DNA from: an uncultured Selenomonadales bacterium
Lineage (GTDB): Bacteria; Bacillota; Negativicutes; DSM-1736; Dendrosporobacteraceae
DNA: 64,000 nucleotides
Direction of reading: 5' to 3'
Assembly (NCBI GenBank): GCA_946407015.1
Contig: CAMJML010000009.1
Coordinates: 59,729-123,728 of the forward strand
This document shows, piece by piece, positions 61,746 to 64,000 of the stretch (positions are counted from its first letter, which is position 1; every line of letters begins with the position of its first letter). The notes beneath the pieces are model-generated. The model saw only the letters and a list, made by a program, of their open reading frames with translations. It did not search any database and had not been told where the DNA came from. A program made the translations under genes and the position numbers.

Positions 61746-63278
61746 ATGGAGGTGAGCCTTATTTCTCAACATGATCCGTTAGCACTGCAGTTAAATTCCA
61801 GTACTGTTTATCATCAGCTCCAATTTGAAAGCGCGCTTGCAGCCGAAATTGATATTGATAACTTTGCTTTGACTGATTTAATTAGCATCGAGGAATTGCA
61901 GCAGATTCAGGATATTTGCGCTGAAACCTTTGGCATTGCCTCAATTCTCACTCACGTCGACGGCCTGCCTATCACCCGGCCCAGCAATTTTTGCCGGGTC
62001 TGTGAATTGGTACGGACGACAGAAAAAGGACTGCACAATTGCATCCAGTCGGCCCGTTACATAGGCAGTAAAGCCCATGACCGGATGGAACCGGCTTTCG
62101 AGCGTTGTTTAAGCTGTGGCTTTATTGATGCCAGTGCACCGCTCATTGTTGCCGGAAAACATATTGCCAACTGGGTGTTTGGGCAAATCAATCACCGGGA
62201 TGTTGACGAAGCCGCTATTCGCCGGTATGCGCTGGAAATCGGGCTCTGTCCCGACGAATTGGCTGCTGCACTGACATATACCCACGATATGCCTTTGCCC
62301 GAATTCAGCAACTATATAAAAGTCATTTGGCTGCTGGCCCAAAAGCTATCTACGCTGGCCTACAGTAATTTGCGCTTATCGAAGGATAATAAAAACCTGG
62401 TATTGGCAGAAAAAGCGATCAAACAACTCAATAAAGATTTGGAGAATCGTATTTGGGAATATGAAGCCGCCAATAACGAGCTTCAGGAAACCCTGGCAAC
62501 CTTGCAGGAAACCCAAGCGCAGCTCCTTCAACAAGAAAAAATGGCTTCCCTGGGGAACCTGGTTGCCGGCATTGCCCATGAAATCAATACCCCGCTCGGA
62601 GTGGGTGTGACCGCGGCATCTTATCTCGACCAGCAAACCAAGGCTCTTGCCGCCCTCTTCCAAAGCCAGCAAATGAAGAAGTCTGACCTGGAAAAATATC
62701 TGACAGCCACCATGGATGCCACTCATATTATCCTCTTGAATCTGCAGCGGGCCTCCGAATTAATCAACAGTTTCAAACGGGTGGCGATTGACCGGGTCAG
62801 TGAAGAACGGCAGATCTTTAATGTAAAGAATTATATTGGCGCCATTTTGCTGAGTTTACGGCCCAATCTAAAAAAAGCCAATCACCATATTGTGGTGCAC
62901 TGTGATGATTTTTTAGAACTGGACAGCTATCCTGGCGCCATTTCGCAAATCATCACCAATCTGGTGATGAATTCCCTCATTCATGCTTATCCCGATGGTC
63001 AGCAAGGAACACTGGGCATTGAAGCAACGCTGACAGCCACTCACTTTACCTTGATCTATTGGGACGATGGTGTTGGCATTGCCGAGCAAAACCTAAACCG
63101 GATTTTCGAGCCCTTTTTCACCACCCGACGCGGCAAAGGCGGAACCGGGCTAGGGCTGAACATTCTTTATAATCTGGTTACTCAAAATCTGTCAGGTACG
63201 ATCGACTGCCACAGCCAGCCTGGCCAAGGCACTCGCTTTATCATTAAATTGCCGGTACAAAATGGAGGTACACCATGA
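61746..63278 (+). CDS. PocR-domain sensor histidine kinase
   Basis: A soluble kinase of about 510 residues. A PocR ligand domain (about 30-185) carries Cys in SNFCRVCELVR, HNCIQSARY and RCLSCGFIDA. A coiled coil follows, then HisKA with AGIAHEINTPLG (His near 277) and an ATPase domain (NLVMNSLIHAYPD, DDGVGIAEQN, GKGGTGLGLN). PocR domains sense small hydrocarbon derivatives or redox state. The start is uncertain: the ATG at 61746 has no site of its own, while GGAGGTG directly precedes an ATT at 61761. It is coupled to the regulator gene by ATGA. Confidence 0.87.
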   Translation: MEVSLISQHDPLALQLNSSTVYHQLQFESALAAEIDIDNFALTDLISIEELQQIQDICAETFGIASILTHVDGLPITRPSNFCRVCELVRTTEKGLHNCIQSARYIGSKAHDRMEPAFERCLSCGFIDASAPLIVAGKHIANWVFGQINHRDVDEAAIRRYALEIGLCPDELAAALTYTHDMPLPEFSNYIKVIWLLAQKLSTLAYSNLRLSKDNKNLVLAEKAIKQLNKDLENRIWEYEAANNELQETLATLQETQAQLLQQEKMASLGNLVAGIAHEINTPLGVGVTAASYLDQQTKALAALFQSQQMKKSDLEKYLTATMDATHIILLNLQRASELINSFKRVAIDRVSEERQIFNVKNYIGAILLSLRPNLKKANHHIVVHCDDFLELDSYPGAISQIITNLVMNSLIHAYPDGQQGTLGIEATLTATHFTLIYWDDGVGIAEQNLNRIFEPFFTTRRGKGGTGLGLNILYNLVTQNLSGTIDCHSQPGQGTRFIIKLPVQNGGTP

Positions 63279-64000
63279 GTGAGTTACAGCCAACCGATGA
63301 CTTGTGCTTTGCTGCTGAAGAGCCGTTATCATCAGCTTCAGCCGCTCCAGATCTGCCGGCATCCCTGCTGAATCATTGGAAGCTTCTCATTGTTGATGAT
63401 GAAGCTTCTGTCCATGCAGTCACCAAATTAGCTTTGCAGAACTTTAAATTCTCCGGATATGGTCTTACTTTTCTCAGCGCCTATTCGGCGGCCGAAGCCA
63501 AGCAACTGCTTCAGGAACATGCCGACATTGCCATGATTTTACTGGATGTGGTCATGGAAACCGATGATGCCGGGTTAGAAGTAGCCCGGTTTATTCGCGA
63601 GGATTTAAAAAATCCGTTTGTCCGCATTATCCTGCGCACCGGTCAGGCGGGCCAAGCACCGGAAGAAAAAGTCGTTTTGGAATATGACATTAATGATTAT
63701 AAGGAAAAGACCGAACTGACTGCCCGTAAGCTGTTTACCACCGTAGTCTCCTCCTTGCGTGCTTACCGCGATCTCATGACCATTGATGCAAACCGCAAAG
63801 GATTGGAAAAGATCATTGAGGCCTCCGGAACCATTTTCAAAATGCAGTCCATGACCAAATTTGTTTCAGGTGTACTCACACAGCTGATTGCCATTTTGGG
63901 ATTGGATAAAAACTCGGTCTACTGCCGCGCTTCGGGGTTTGCCGCCACAAAAAACGGGGGGGATTTCCTCATTTTAGCCGCGACAGGCAGCTATCAGGAT
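63275..64000 (+). CDS. DUF3369-type response regulator, cut by window edge
   Basis: A response regulator whose 3' end lies outside the window (242 codons visible). ATG at 63275 follows GGAGGTACACC and overlaps the kinase stop by 4 bp. The receiver (about 37-165) has LIVDDEASVH, the phospho-acceptor Asp in ILLDVVMETDD, and YKEKTEL with the conserved Lys. The following RKGLEKIIEASGTIFK begins a DUF3369 domain, usually followed by HD-GYP or another output domain. It is the partner of the PocR kinase. Confidence 0.85.
   Translation, partial: MSELQPTDDLCFAAEEPLSSASAAPDLPASLLNHWKLLIVDDEASVHAVTKLALQNFKFSGYGLTFLSAYSAAEAKQLLQEHADIAMILLDVVMETDDAGLEVARFIREDLKNPFVRIILRTGQAGQAPEEKVVLEYDINDYKEKTELTARKLFTTVVSSLRAYRDLMTIDANRKGLEKIIEASGTIFKMQSMTKFVSGVLTQLIAILGLDKNSVYCRASGFAATKNGGDFLILAATGSYQD

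Overview
The window looks like the chromosome of a spore-forming, nitrogen-fixing, diderm Firmicute of the class Negativicutes (Sporomusaceae, Pelosinus/Sporomusa-like). This rests on Gram-positive sporulation and housekeeping genes (Spo0F, a SpoIID-type protein, RNA polymerase delta, DUF1934 next to argS) found together with an exported, barrel-like envelope protein, and on clostridial-type nitrogenase genes. The assignment is inferred from protein families and gene order; no 16S gene is present.

Region 1 (1 to about 23591) is the right part of a prophage whose left end lies outside the window. Leftward genes run from an early control region (XRE regulators, excisionase-like protein, many small Cys-rich or one-helix proteins) through a recombination and replication block (unknown protein that may be a strand-annealing protein, SMC/Rad50-like ATPase, UvrD-like helicase, two DNA adenine methylases, replication protein, SSB, RusA, radical SAM protein) to a terminase small subunit cut by the window edge. 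A cluster of six 22-bp palindromic repeats with three perfect DnaA boxes (10071-10272) is the likely phage origin. Rightward lysogeny genes are a CI-like repressor, an ImmA-type protease, a DUF4041 + GIY-YIG protein resembling the anti-phage nuclease SNIPE, and a tyrosine integrase. The integrase abuts a tRNA-Gly(CCC) 3' fragment that marks the attachment site.

Region 2 (23592-37780) holds an exported protein, an HTH plus ligand-binding regulator, and a leftward operon nifD-nifK-nifE-nifN-anfO-like-nifV(omega)-nifV(alpha)-ABC transporter (NitT/TauT type)-short anfO-like. The window has no nifH or nifB and no iron-only structural genes. NifDK would be the catalytic MoFe protein, NifEN the cofactor scaffold, and the split NifV the homocitrate synthase. 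The transporter and the two AnfO-like proteins are the least understood members. Degenerate tRNA-Gly 3' ends occur on both sides of this region, suggesting an old island at the same tRNA. A consensus promoter followed closely by a terminator, divergent from nifD, predicts an unannotated small RNA.

Region 3 (37784-41641) holds a decayed histidine kinase, an intact sensor kinase and two CBO0543-family membrane proteins related to a gene carried by the prophage.

Region 4 (41777-64000) is core chromosome: glpX, a fructose-6-phosphate aldolase/transaldolase, a zinc-ribbon protein, spo0F, a large lipoprotein, a Yip1-like protein, sppA, pyrG, rpoE, argS, DUF1934, a soluble chemoreceptor-like protein, a nuclease-like protein, SpoIID- and VanW-type proteins, a MurE-like ligase, a LarA-family racemase, a DUF2156 protein that seems to start with ATT, and a PocR-type histidine kinase with its DUF3369 response regulator, which runs off the right edge.
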